From NCBI GenBank assembly GCA_014218235.1, contig CM024761.1, forward strand, positions 86,987,968 to 87,051,967: a stretch of DNA of 64,000 bases, read 5' to 3'. Position 1 is the stretch's first letter. Every line of letters begins with the position of its first letter. The position numbers were made by a program, and so were the translations under genes. Below the pieces are notes generated by a model. The model was not told the DNA's origin, searched no databases, and worked only from the letters and a program-made list of their open reading frames with translations. Source of the stretch: Colocasia esculenta. Its lineage: Eukaryota > Streptophyta > Magnoliopsida > Alismatales > Araceae. Positions 32,790 to 46,194 of the stretch are shown in pieces.

Positions 32790-35410
32790 TATAATGACCC
32801 CCTTTATACCAGTACAATTATACCAATCTACGTCGATATAAAGCGTGTCGTCACATTGGGACATGTATCCAACACAACACAGTAGGTAGTGATGTACACA
32901 AATAACAAAGGAAAATACAGTGGAAATGAAAGTAATTCTTACTCCATCATAATTATACACATTCCACAGTCTATATAGTAGCAAAGTAAATAGACAAAGT
33001 CCACAAATAAACAAGTTCATATCATAATATCGTCTCACATACTTGCAAAATAAAAGTACAAGCTATATGGATAGCCCTCCAAAACTCAGCTACGCCTCTC
33101 GCTCGGAGTCGCTCCTCGCTATCTCCTCCTCGATCTCAGGGATGCCTGCCTCACCTGTATGTTTAAGCAAGGATGAGTCTTCACAAAAGACTCAGCAAGC
33201 AACCTATGGTACATCCAAACACTTATCACATTCATTCAACATAAGTTTAATATATGGAATAATTTATCACATGATTCATGTCACATTAAGCAAGTACTAA
33301 GTGATCTGTCATGCTATCTACACATGAATTTAACTTAAATCATGGTATCAATCACGACTCATTCTTAGCACATTTTCAAGTATCTTGATCACAAAACTAA
33401 ACACATGTCTACTAGTAATACTAGCATGATATCTATCACATTCAATATGCTCATATATCACTTATTCTCACATTTTACTTGTTGTTTTAACATAAAAACA
33501 ACTTAATCACATGGTTTCACATTATTTCACATTAGAGCACATTAGCACATCAATTTCACATGTTCACTTGGCACATTCACACATAATTCACATCTTTTGC
33601 TATGACACATAGTTCGAACCATCATAAAGAAAGGCACATAACACATAACACATACCTGTCACCTAGGCAATATGGTGACAAATCTTCGTAACTGCGTAGA
33701 ACTGGGAGAAGCTCTCTCCACCCTAACTAGTGGTACTTGTCCACCTGTAGGATTTCATCCTAATGCCCACATGATATCACATAGACATTGAGCCTTCTCA
33801 TAGGGACTTTTCTACAGTACGGCTCCACAACCTTCTATGGTAGCAGCGTCAATTTCGACACATTAATCACTTAATCACATTATTCACATTGATCACATGT
33901 TTAACACCAATTTTTATACACTTAATGACTAATTCACTTGCTCATAATTTAAACATATGTATCTCAGGTTACAAAAATGATCATGACTATCTAATAGTGT
34001 TAAAACATACTTAATAGAACCTAAACATGATACTAATCATCAGAAAGCATCATTTTTGACTAATCATGCTTAATATGACCCTTAATGATTTATAACTAGG
34101 AACAGTAGTCATGGATGTCAGAACATGCTCAAATTTTAATCACAAACCCTATGCATGAAATATATTAGATGTTTAATTTTTCAGAATTTTCACAATAGCA
34201 CATATATTTTTAACATTTAATACAGGTTTCAGGCAAATATCAAGAAGATTTATTTAGAACATGATGAATAGGAAACTGGCATCTCTCTCTATCTTGAAAC
34301 ATGTACATAGGAACCCTAAGTTCATGAAAAATTTTGTGACAATAATACACATATACATATTTATCCCAAATTAAAATCTAACATGACATGCCCATTTACT
34401 CATAACAGAAATTCTACAATTCACAAATATGATCAGGAAATTATCAAAAAGTCATAGCTCAATCTACTAAATGTACCTGAAAAAACAAAATTTCCCAAAC
34501 CTATGCATACATTCAAAATCTTAGAAAAATTCACATTACATATGTTAAAAAACTGTTCTGGAAAAAATCGGAAGAACTTAACGGCAGGGGGTTTGCCGTC
34601 AAGATAGGTTAATGGCATGATCGATTGTTTACACATAGGAACTTAATGGCAAGGATGTTTCCATTAACTTCCTGTCTGCAGAAAGTGTAGTCCGAAAGCA
34701 AAAAGACAGAATTTGGGGGTTTAGGACACGAGACAAAAATCCACAAAAATCCTAGAACCCTATGTGATAGGTATAGAGATGAAACCCCTAAGTTACTTGC
34801 CTCTAGAAAACTCTCTAAAGATCAAATTTGGGTGATGAAGCCCTCCTCAGCCAAGCCAAAGAGGTAGCCTTCACGGTTTCATTCGATCTCCACGCCCTAG
34901 CAGATGATATCCCAGTGTTGGGAGAGCTTCTCCACGTTAAGAAGGATCTCCCCCTTGTAGTAGAATGTCGGTGCAGCCTCTAGTTCTCCGGATCAACCTC
35001 CACAAACTCTCTCTTTTCCTCTCCCTGAAACCCAAAAGCCCCAGTTGATTCAAAGCCCTCCCTTTGTAGAGATGCCCTAGTTTTATAGGTGTTGGGTCGT
35101 AGGCATCCTAGGAAAGAGGAATCCCAGCCAACGTGGGGTTTCCTAATCTATCTCCCGGAGAAATCGGGATGGTTTCAGATCAAGAATCCCAAATGCAGCT
35201 GGAGATCTTAACATCTAATTGGTTGTCGTCTACATGAAGTAAACATCAATCGATCTTGACGTCAAGATTCCCAAGTCAGGTGGTAAACGAGACATATCTT
35301 GTCGTCAACCAGAGGTTAACGTCAAATGATGTTGACATTAAGAAGAATTTTGGGCAGAAGTTTAAAACATAACAACAAGTCATGAATGCACAGAAAACTA
35401 GGGCCTTACA
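32790..35410 (-). mobile_element. X1: LTR of family X, minus orientation
   Basis: Read on the minus strand it starts TGTAAGGCCC (35410 leftwards) and ends GGGGTCATTATA at 32790, which aligns with the GGGTCGTCACA end of X2 after CG-to-CA type changes. It is 2621 bases long with no interior, so it is a solo LTR. Flanks TCAGC (32785-32789) and CCAGT (35411-35415) match at three of five positions with two C/T differences, compatible with an old target duplication. It separates two parts of a Tat-like element, which supports the boundaries. A minus-strand TATA-like ACCTATAAAAC lies near 35081-35091. Confidence 0.8.
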
Positions 35411-35911
35411 CCAGTAGATGATTCACTTTGGAAGATGGACACATTATCTACAATCCCTCCAATAGATTAGGAGACCTCCTCCCAGCAGCAATGAGAGAGG
35501 AGCACACGCTGACACTATAAGTCCAGTCAACACCAGGGAGAAGAGGACATGTGAAGGGCTCCCTCCAAGGAGGACACACCCATTGTTGACTCCTCTTAAG
35601 AGGTTCTAGCGAAGGATCGCGGAGTAAGAGCTCCAGCTCAAATCTCTTCAGGGTGCATGCGGGCCCTATCCCACCACCAAGGGGGAGTCCCCCTTCACGC
35701 AAGAGGTTTTGGATGATCCCCTCCTGTCGAGGCTCCTACTCCACATCATGAGGCTGTATGTTGGGATAGGAGACCCTGCGGACCACCTACATCATTTAGA
35801 GGCGTAGATGATGCTCCATAGGATACTTGACGCCATAAAATGTCAATCCTTGTCACCACTCTAGGACAACGCATGGTAGCATGGTTTTGGTCATTGTCCC
35901 TGAGGCACATC
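35411..35911 (+). pseudogene. gag: gag fragment of the Tat-like element
   Basis: The plus-strand frame near 35712-35860 gives DPLLSRLLLHIMRLYVGIGD then PADHLHHLEA, a stop, and ILDAIKCQSL. This matches the start of the Ty3 retrotransposon gag domain (family pattern MRLYDGTTDPADHLHxFExxM, then DAxKCRxFPxTL). After a frame change, VTTLGQRMVAWFWSLSLRHI corresponds to the TLxGxAxxWFxxLPxxSI motif. It is cut by Y3 at 35912. It is fragmentary and dead. Confidence 0.65.
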
Positions 35912-37690
35912 TGTCATGCCCATATCCATAAATACAGTGGAAAATATCAATCCACAAATTGTTTCCATAATATAGACCTTAATCAAACTCCTCAATCACC
36001 TCGGGACGCAACATTCAAATCAAATGTATGTAATAAAGAGAAAAATGCCTAGCCTTAACAACACACTTAGGGCCCAAAAATTTATTAACTCAAATGACAA
36101 GCTCCTCAACAAGAAGTGTTCATAATATAATGACCATACTTCAAGCAACTTCCACTCATCAATTCCATATACTGTCAAGAGGCCAACTTACAATTAAGGC
36201 TACTCAGAATAGAACTTATGGGAACACATAGGACATAATTGATCGATAGAAAAAGGGCAGGCTGTCGACAGACCAGAATCATTTGTCGATAAACATAGCC
36301 AGATCCGTGGATAAAAATCCATGTGGTTCTGAGTATTGAACATGCCTCCGGTGCAATGAATTAGCTACTAACAATCCCACAATTTCAACATAATTTAGAC
36401 CATCCAAAACATCAAAATTCAAGGACCCAGATAACACTTTATTCCATAAAAATTTGGATGTTTTACAGGCACCAATGTTGAAATAAAACTCCTCACAAAT
36501 CCATTCCTCAAAGATTACATGGAATTGACATGTTATGTCCATACGTCTTATAACAAAATAAATCCTTCACATCTAATGACAAAAATAAAACTCCTTTAAG
36601 GTAGTCTATGCCCAACACACATGAACCTGCCATATACTTGCCTTGTTTTCAGATCACCTGAAAATGTTAGATAGGTTTATGAGCAAACTAACTCAGTAGG
36701 AATTACATCTCAAGGTTCGGACAAAGTATAAGTAATTACAATTTAACAAGCAGAATTTAAAGGATAATAGATAGAATGTCATATGTAAATAGGAAGCATG
36801 ATTATAACAAATCAAGAATTTCATATGTGCAAGATTTCAATTCCAATCATGCTACTAACAAGACAAATTAGAAGGATTTCCACTAAGTACTTGACAAGAA
36901 ATAAGATTTGGCCATCTTTTAAACCCATCAAATCAATCAAGTCATATCAGACTTTAAACTTAACATAGAACAAGAGACACATTCCAATCAAGTTAGCAAG
37001 GGATGACAATGCTAAGCACCACTTATAATGATCCATACTCTCCAGGTTATTAAGTACGTTGGGGTGCTCGTCTTCAAGACCGGATCAAACCCTATTGCGC
37101 AGGCATTTGATCAGTGGATTGAAGTCTTAAGTAGTGCTGATCACAAGAACTTTATGGCCATTGGAGTCAAAAAGGGTAGAATTGTAGGATATCATATATA
37201 GATGCCAAAAACATTAGCTCAGTTCAAGGATTTTCAAGTATGGAGTGCCAAGGATTTAGTGAACGAAGTGAAAGAGGACTTGATAGATCAGGGGGTCAAG
37301 TAGGTTCCCTATACATTTTTCTTTATTTCAGATTCCAAACAAGCAGATTCAAAGTTGGAATTTCAGTTGAATCATAAAGGGAATAGAAACCAAGTAATTA
37401 GGAGTCATTAGAATAATCTTCACATTCTTTAGAATAATCTTCACATTCTTACCACTTTTAACATGTACAAGATACTTATGTTACTATCATGTTGGTTACT
37501 CTTCTATGGGACAAATCACAAGACAGTCACATATTCAAATGAGCAGTCGAAGTGGCCAGAAGGGCCAATCGGAGTTGCCACAAAGGGCCTGTCGAAGTTG
37601 GCCAAAGGACCAGTCAAAATGTACTTGAAACAGAGAAGGGTGAGGGTTCTAGAGAGGCATCTCCCCCTCTAGTGCAGATGGTAGAGAGTG
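35912..37690 (-). mobile_element. Y3: degraded LTR of family Y
   Basis: It begins TGTCATGCCC at 35912, aligning with the TGTCACGTCC end of Y1 and Y2. Further blocks in the same order as Y2 are a GAGCAAACTAACTCAGTAGG block (36681-36700), a GGGTGCTCGTC...GACCGGATCAAACCC block (37050-37095) and TGTCGACAG motifs (36261 and nearby). Y1 and Y2 also carry these motifs. Only about the first 1.8 kb can be followed, and the rest is lost or unrecognisable. Orientation is inferred from Y1 and Y2, whose coding is on the minus strand. Confidence 0.55.
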
Positions 37691-37719
37691 CCTAGTCCAC
37701 CAGACTCGACTTGTCCAGA

Positions 37720-37769
<50 letters not shown>

Positions 37770-37770
37770 T
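37720..37770 (+). repeat. (GA)n microsatellite
   Basis: An uninterrupted GA tract of about 40 bases is followed by a G run. It sits at the left edge of a W repeat. A similar tract (39321-39361) precedes another W copy, so the microsatellite is part of, or adjacent to, the repeated unit. Confidence 0.9.
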
Positions 37771-38200
37771 TATAGTGATAGGCACTAGAGGGAGAGAGAG
37801 AGAGTAGGATCTTTTAAGAAAATTTGGATATAAAATAACTTCTTCTAGGTGTCTATATATTGACTTTTTTCTTCAGTTCTTTTGTAGTCAGTTATGATGT
37901 GGTCTCTTAGAACATTTTTAATACATATGAGGGTGTATATATAAATATAAATTTTAAAAAGATTTTTTGTATAATTAGAGTTCTAACAAGGGTATTTATA
38001 CAAAAAGTCTTGAACAATATTCCAATCAGTGACATCTGTCAGTGGAATATTTCACTTCTGTCACGGCAGATGACTATCGAGTATTTCAAGATAATTTTAA
38101 TACCTAAGTGGGATATATGTATAAATATAAATGTTGGATAAATGTTTATGTAATTAAACATATATTAGAGATATATATGCAAAAAGTCCCATTTTATGCT
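37771..38200 (+). repeat. W1: AT-rich dispersed repeat, plus orientation
   Basis: The order of elements (AGTGATAGGCACTAGAG, GATCTTTTAAGA, GTTATGATG, TATAAATATAAAT, ATTTCACTTCTGTCAC, then TATATGCAAAAAGTCC) is repeated with divergence at 39420-39840. Within W1 two halves resemble each other, each ending in an ACAAAAAGTC or GCAAAAAGTC motif. No coding potential was found and the family is not recognised. Confidence 0.65.
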
Positions 38201-38929
38201 ACCCTATGACCCACCAGTTAACTTTAAATTTGTTCCTACCGTGAGGAATCTAACGGAAGCTTTTCGAGCATGATCACTAGTACTATACAGAAAGAGCTGC
38301 CTGGATCACGTATATTAGCCCCTCTCTCTACTGTTAAGGCGGTTGGATGATTCCGACACTGCTCAAGGTTACGTGTCAACTGCCCCAGTGATTAAACTGT
38401 CGTTTCCTCCACCATTCAACACCTTTGATCCTTCCCTCAAAATATTATGGTTTGACGTGGAACACCATATACAAAAGATTATATTTTATGGCTCTTAAAT
38501 GTATATATTTTGTACTCATAAACAGTACCAACTCCCATGTAAACAAATATTGAAGAACCTTAAGATTTTCATGATATCTAGCATTCAGAGGCAAATTATA
38601 TATGAAAGATCTAGCATGCGTAGGGAGATATTCACTAGATCGCATCCAATATGTATGAATTGAGGTGTTTTGTTTTTCTGTCAAAAAAGAAAAAAAGTAT
38701 TCAGGTGTTTTGGATCAATCATAAGTTTTAATTAGACTCACGGAAGGTTAGGCTAGCCTACTGAACCCTCCCAAGTTTAATCTGGTACGATACATTATGC
38801 ACAATATAGGTACATCCAATCATGGCCCAAATAAAAATAAATAAAAGAGACACTGTTTGTGCCTTAACAGTCCACACCAACATGTTAGCACACGGCCAAC
38901 CATGGGCTCGGATAAATATAAAGAAGGTT
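38201..38929. other. Stretch without a recognisable gene, between inverted W repeats
   Basis: The part 38225-38450 has a more balanced base composition than its surroundings and shows no repeat shared within the window. 38450-38930 is AT-rich. The segment is bordered by W1 in plus and W2 in minus orientation. I cannot assign a gene to it. Confidence 0.35.
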
Positions 38930-39180
38930 TTTTGCATATACACTTTTATATGAAGTCTAATTAATTACATGAAAATTCGTTATGTATTTTCATTTTTTAT
39001 ATACCTCTCTTATTCATTAAAAATGTCACGAGAGATTTCACTGTAACTGGCCATGATGGAAGTGAAACATTCTATTGACAGACGTAAATGACTGGAAATC
39101 CTAAAAATAAAAGCTCCGAAATAATCCTTACTATATTGCAAAAATAAAAAAAATCATATAAAAAAGTAAAGTTGACCGTA
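38930..39180 (-). repeat. W2: W repeat in inverted orientation
   Basis: The minus strand shows ATTTACGTCTGTCAATAGAA, TTTCACTTCC, GTAATTAATTAG and TATATGCAAAAAACC in the same order as W1. The copy is partial, about 250 bases. With W1 it forms an inverted pair about 730 bases apart. Confidence 0.5.
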
Positions 39181-39320
39181 CTGTGTGACTCGACCATTTC
39201 AAAGATCTACCTTCTCCCTAACACACTCTGATATGTGATCGGTGCGACACAAGGACATTGACAAAAAATATTGTTTTACATTTATGCCTATTACAAGTCT
39301 AATTGTACAAAAATATGTCC

Positions 39321-39358
<38 letters not shown>

Positions 39359-39840
39359 GAGATCCCTCTGACGCTAGTGGTCGAGAAAGTCCAATCTACC
39401 GAATTGGGTTCAAAGAGAGAAGTTGTAGTGATTGGCACCAGAGAGAGTGTGTATGGTCTTTTAAGATAGTATGCATAAAAAATAACTTTGTATACTCATT
39501 CTTGATATTTTTTTACAATTTTGTTATGATGAGTTGCGACGAGGTCTATCAACATATTTTTATTGTGTAGAAGGGTATAAGTACAAAGTAAATGTATAGA
39601 GGATTTTTGAACAATTAGATTTCTAATAAAAGTATATATGTAAAAAGTCCTACATTATATTCCAACTATCGTCGTCCGTCAACAAAATATTTCACTTTTG
39701 TTACAGCATGTGATGGTAGGGTCTTTCATGATATTAGTAATATGTAAGAGGCATATATACATGTAAATATAAATGTAATAAAGATTTTTATCTAATTAGA
39801 TTTCTAACAGGTATATATATATATATAAATGCAAAAATTC
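39321..39840 (+). repeat. W3: W repeat preceded by a (GA)n tract
   Basis: A GA-rich tract (39321-39361) is followed by AGTGATTGGCACCAGAG, GTCTTTTAAGA, GTTATGATG, ATTTCACTTTTGTTAC and TATATATAAATGCAAAAA, matching W1 in order. The similarity is clear but diverged. Further right, 39841-40313 shows no gene or repeat I recognise. Confidence 0.6.
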
Positions 39841-40313
39841 TACAAAGAATAGGGATTTTTGAACTTTTTATTCACATAAACTCTGGCATGTACATAGATA
39901 TGATTATCTATAAGCTTTCCGCAATTACACAGTTACTATTCTTTTCTAGGGTTTTCCAATAAAACTTTCAAGGGCTTGTTCCTAGTATTTTGGCACCATC
40001 CCTCTTTCCTCCTCATCTTCTAACCTCTCCACTATCTTGTTGGTGCCATTTTTCTTACTTTTTCTGCATTAGATCTCATCCCATCATCTTCCACCTTTAG
40101 TTTCTCTTTGTGTCCCCACTTCCCCAACTATCTTGTACAGTGCTTTGCTACCTATCTGAATTTTCGCGAGTCGTCTACTTCCTTTCTCCAACCTCTTAGC
40201 CATCTTACTGTTTGTCATCACCCCACCCCAACTCCTCCCCGCCGTAATCCGTCTTCCAACCCTTTGCTTTGCCAACCCTTAATTTCCACCGACTTCATTT
40301 CTGGTCTTTCTTC

Positions 40314-40540
40314 CACTACAAGAAAAAGCATCATTATCGACGGATATTTTCGACCCGACGGATATGTCGACAAATATATTTTTGTCGAAATATCCGTTGG
40401 AATTTTTGACAGATAATAATTCATCAAAAATTTCCGTCGGTATTGATTTTCATAGAAAATATCTGTCGGCATTTTCGACGGACATTCTGACGAAAATAAG
40501 TCTGTCGGCATATCCGTCGGAAAACCCTCATTTCCCCTCC
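40314..40540 (+). mobile_element. Left terminus of a second CACTA element
   Basis: CACTACAAGAAAAA at 40314-40327 is the canonical CACTA terminal repeat. It is followed by a dense cluster of CGACGGATAT, TTTTCGAC and ATATCCGTCGG motifs in both orientations up to about 40525, the classic subterminal repeat region that the transposase binds. The matching right end (TTTTTCTTGTAGTG) was not found in the window. No transposase domain is recognisable downstream, and the rest of the element may be deleted or beyond the nested insertions to the right. Confidence 0.8.
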
Positions 40541-40569
40541 TGCTTCCCTCGTGAAACCCACTCGATCTT

Positions 40570-41020
<451 letters not shown>

Positions 41021-43847
41021 AATTGTTCAATGGAAATAAAGAATAGGCTGCTGGCTTCCTGTTTGGTTGTTGATCAGATGCATTTTTTCCATTTATCAAT
41101 TGTGATTGACTGCATGCAGAAGATGAAGAGCTCAGTACTGCAGCTGACTGGTGGACTGGTCTTTTTTTTAGGTCTGCCATTGTTTTCCAAGTGAAACATG
41201 TACAATAATTCTCCCTCCTTGCATGATGTCTTTTTCAAGGTGTTAATGCAATAAAATGAGTTTATTCAGTAATTAGATTTTTTAAAAATCAGAATGTCTA
41301 TAGTATTGAAACACTTAATAGCAACAAGAGTTCACATAATGAATTTGTTAAGATGAACTTTGTTGTAAATTGAATTATATTTGTTCCACAATTGCATTAA
41401 AATTGGAGTCTTTATACTCGGTGATTGAGGGTCAACAGCCTTCTTATCCAAACTACCAAGTGGTTTATGAGATAAAAAATACATTCCAATTGTGGCTAAA
41501 GTTTCAGAAGAAAATTATCACTATTGGAATGTCTTTTAAGAAGCAAAAAAGTCAGGCTCTTGTTTCAGCCAAAAATATCATATCCTCTATACTTGCGACC
41601 ATTTGTTGGAGCATTTGAGAATGGAATTAAGCTCTCTATCAGAGAAGTAGATGATTGGAGAAAGGGTATGGGTGCTTGGTTACTTTTTAAATTTTTAGAT
41701 GCTATTCACCTATACTTTGATTGTATCATCTCTGTTTTCTACTAAAAGTGGTGATACAATCAATCTTTATTCAAAAAAGATAAAAACATTAAGAGATGTA
41801 TACAAATTGCAAGGCACATAAAGATGAACTAGAAGCACCCATCTCATAAGTCTCATTAGGCAAGGTATAAAGTTTTAATCTAAAAAGCCACTTTTAACAC
41901 TTGACTGCCTCAGGGAGACTTTCCCGAATTGAACACAGGTAAAGCAATGAATGAAATTAGTAGGTTAAGGAAATATTTTAAAATCATAATGTGGTATTAA
42001 TCATCTACAAGTCATTCAAACCTCCTGAACACAGTGTTGACATCAGATGCACCAGTGGTTCATCATATATTGGCAAAAGTGGAACGAATGCTTGGTAAAG
42101 GGTCTAATGATAAAATGAGAGTTTTTATTCAGTTATTTGTTCGAAAAGAGTTTTTATTCAGTTATTGGTGCATATGATAAAACTAGTTACTGCAAATGCC
42201 AATAGGATGTAGCTTTTGCAACTATTCTTAACTTTGCAATTGAATATCCTTCCTACATCTGTCATCCTAGTGAACAAGGAACACAAACCAAAACCTCATG
42301 TATATGCATAGGAATTTCCTTTTGCATTTCTAACTAACTACCGATGCACATGGAAGGCAAAATCGGTGGGATTGTCCCAGAATCGGCTGATCTAGGATTG
42401 GGTAGTAGCATGGGGATCCGAATCTGAGGGAAAGTCCATGAATCGGCAAGACTTTCAGCTGGATCGGCCGGGCTCGACTTGGATCAAGCAGGGATCGCCG
42501 ATTCTAGGCCGATTCTCTTACTTATTTACCTGAATATCATTTAAGTAAGATATTACATGTAAATAAGAAAGTACCACATTTAAATCTAATAAAATATCAG
42601 AAAAATCATATCTCTAATATTCTATTTATTCAAATATCTTATTTACAATTTTCAAATTAATGATTAATTTATTTGTTTGGAGTTTCAATCTAACTAAGTA
42701 GTTACATGGAGATATACTCCTCATAAAGGAAGCACTTTGGATTCAATGGATCCATTGTTGATATCTCAGTGAATCTAATATTTGGAATGTGCACTCTCAT
42801 GCTTATAATTCCAATTGTTGTAAAGGAATTCTTAAAATGATAAAATTGGATGAAAGATCACATATCTTATATTATTGTCACTAAAGAAATTTTCACATAG
42901 CTTATTGCCTAATAATGCGACTTAGATAATGGTCTCATTAAGGATGAGGCAGGATCCCCTATCATGTTTAAGCTGCTTTATAGGAGACGTATGTTCTTCC
43001 TTCCTTGCTCCTCTGGTCGGCATGATTCGTATTATTAGCTATGCAATGTAAGATGGGGCTTTGACTCTAACCATGATTATAAGAAAACCCCATGTACCTA
43101 TGCAATGTAAGATTAGGTATAAATAAGCCAATGCAAACCCCAATGAAATGTGCATCCCAACTCAAATGGGATATGTGCGCTATATGACATAGCAATAAAA
43201 ATGGGGCTTTAACTCCAAACAACTCCTATAAACGGAAATCATATATGCTTACATATTGAAAAATAAGATATAAAGAAGCCAAATGGAAACACCAATGAGG
43301 TATATATCCCAATTCAGGAAAAAAAAAATTGAGTACGAACTCTTCCTTTTAGACATTAGATCCTTGATTTGAACTTAATTCAATAGGACACTGTTATATG
43401 GATTACTTTTAATTATTTATTTTCAGTTTAGTGATTAGCAATGCACTTCTTACTTTAATGTAATTCATTTACATGTATGTGTGAATTTGATTTAATATTG
43501 CACTTGTTCACATGTAATATTTTGTTTTTATTTTTCTTTCATATTTATGTGATTTTTAAATTTGATCTATGTATGTATAGCAATTTATCACTGCACAAAA
43601 CTCACGAGAGCGTGTTAAGCCTATGTAAATGAACCTTCCCGTTCAAGACTTTGGGATTGATGTGCACGAGTCTTATTTTCAATGATGAGAACCTGTATAT
43701 CTAACTCAAAGTATTGAATTGTCCCGTTTTGGACAGTCTATGAATGTTTGATCACAGTTAGGTGGTTATTTACTATATGTGTTTGTACAGTTGTTGAAAC
43801 TTTTGGTTGCGTCTTCTCACTCCTCTCTGGTATACCTTTATTAGTTT
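41021..43847. other. AT-rich stretch with no recognisable gene
   Basis: No conserved domain was found. The longest plus-strand frame (41370-41615) is Lys/Ile-rich and matches nothing I know. Notable contents are a short tandem duplication around GAGTTTTTATTCAGTTATT (42119-42170), a patch with many GAATCGGC/GCCGATTC motifs in both orientations (42360-42520), an adjoining block shared with Y2 interior (42525-42620), and a diverged direct repeat of about 140 bases (43045-43150 and 43190-43320). X3 interrupts this DNA at 43848. Confidence 0.4.
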
Positions 43848-46194
43848 TATAACGACCATATTTATACCGATACGATTATACCAATCCACGTCGATATAAA
43901 GTGCACTGTCACAGTGGGACATGTACCCAACACAACATAGTAGGTAGAGATGTACATAAATAACAAAGGAAGGTACAGCGGAAATGAAAGAGATTCTTAT
44001 TCCATCATCACTACACACATCCCACAGTCTATATATTAGCAATGAAAAATAACAAAGTCTATAATTAAACAAGTCCATAACGAAACATTTTTCACATACT
44101 AGTAAATGGAAAGTATAATGTATGAAAGCAATCCTCCAAGAGCGTAGCTACTCCTTTCGCTCGGAGTCACTCCTCACTAACTCCTCCTCTATCTCAATAA
44201 CACCTGTCTCACCTGTATGCTAAGGCAAGGATGAGTCTTCATAAAAGACCCAGCAAGCAACCTATTTGCACATCCTTACACATATCACATTCATACTATT
44301 CAATTTAACATAAAAGCAATTTTTCTATCACATGGTTCATGTCACAGTCCACAATTTCCATGAATAATTCATAACATACAATCTACACATGGATTTAACT
44401 TGAATCATGATATCAATTATATCTCATTCATAACATACTTCCAAATAACTTGATCATGAAATTAAACACATGATTACTAGCAAATCTAGCATGATGTCTA
44501 ACACTTTTCACATGCTTTATAACACATTTTCACACATTTTTCTTGTTGTTTTGACATAAATATAACATGATCACATGTTTTCACATTATTCCACATAGTA
44601 ACACATTTACACATCACTTTCACATGATCACTTTGCACATTCACACATAGTTCACATCTTTACACATTATTTGTCATGACACATAGTCCGAACCACCATA
44701 AAGAAGGACACACATATCACATAACACATACTCATCACCTAGGTATTATAGTGACGAATCTTGGTAACTACATAGAATCGGGAAAAGCCCTCTCCACCCT
44801 AACCAGTGGTACTTGTCCACCTCTAGGATTTCATCCTGATGCTCACATGACATCACATACACATTGAGCCTTCCCATTGAGACTTTTCTACAGTACGACT
44901 CCACAGCCTTCTATGGTAGCAGTGTCAATTTCGGCACACATTCACTTAATCACATTATTTCAAATTAACCACATATTTAACATCATTTTACATGCACATA
45001 TTATCCATTCACATGCTTATAATTCAAACACATATACTTTAGGTTACAGAACTTGTCATGACTGTCTAACAGTATTAAAACATGGATATCAGTGCCTAGA
45101 CATGATTCTAATCAATAGAAAATACCATTTCATGACTAATCATGCTTAACATATCTTGTAATAACTCACAACTGGAAATAGTACTTAAAGAAGTCAGAAC
45201 ATACTTAAATTTTTAACCATAACCTCTACACATGAAATATATCAGATGGTAAATTTTTCAGAATTTTCATGACAGTGCATCTATTTTTAATATTTAACAG
45301 AGATTTCATGAAATTTATCAAGATAATTCAATTGGGCATGGCAAACAGTGATCAGACAGTTTTAACAAGCTTAAAACATGTATACAGTAACCCTAAGTTC
45401 ATGCAAAATTTCTGTAATGACATCATACATCATACATATCTATTCCGAATTTACACTATCATAACATGCATAATTTCTCATAATAGAAATTCTATTATTT
45501 GTAATTATGATCAAAAAATTAACAGGAATTCATGGTTTGACCTAATGAACATACTTGACCAGCCAAAAATTTTATAACATGTGCAAATATTCACAAACCC
45601 TCAAAAAATTCCATCACATAGGTTGAAATCATTATTCTGTAAAATTGGATGAACTTGACGGCAAGGGGCTTGTCGTCAGGGTGGGCTAACGGCACAATCG
45701 ATTGCCGTTAACTCAAGAACTTGGCAGCTAAAAGGTTGTTGTCAACCTCCTGTCTGCAGAAAGTGTAGACCGAACACAGGGGTCCAGGACACGAGTTAAA
45801 AATCGGGAAAAATTCCTAAACTCTAGGCTATAAGTCTAGGGATGAAACCCCTAAGTTACTTGCCTCTCTAAAACCCCTGAAGATCAGATTTTGGCGATAA
45901 AGCCCTCCTCGACAAAGCTAAAGAGGTGATGTTCCATGCTTTGATTCGACTTCCAAGCTGATGCAGTCAATCCCTCAGCATTAGGAGAGCTTCTCCACCT
46001 ACAGTAGAGTCTCCCCTTTACAGAAGATTGCCAGTGAAGCCTTCAAAACACTGGATCAACCCTCTCAAACCCCTCTCTTTTCTCTCCCCAAAACCTAGAA
46101 GACCTCTTTGTGCTCAAAGTCCTCTCTTTGCAAAGATGACTCGGTTATAAAGACAATTGGGTGGAGGGAATCTTAGGTCATTAGAGTCCTAATC
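43848..46194 (-). mobile_element. X3: LTR of family X, minus orientation, cut by Y1
   Basis: On the minus strand its 3' end is GGTCGTTATA at 43848, aligned with the ends of X1 and X2. It carries the ATGTG-rich tract (44510-44700), the conserved module (44730-44940), TTGCCGTCAA-type motifs (45655-45745) and a TATA-like TCTTTATAAC near 46143. It stops at 46194 exactly where the TG terminus of Y1 begins. Its 5' start (TGTAAGGCCC) is therefore not in this part and should lie beyond Y1, outside the window. Confidence 0.8.

Noticed and set aside
38201..38929. Possible host promoter or gene between the W repeats
   Set aside because: Balanced base composition alone is not evidence. No exon, splice pattern or conserved protein segment was found.
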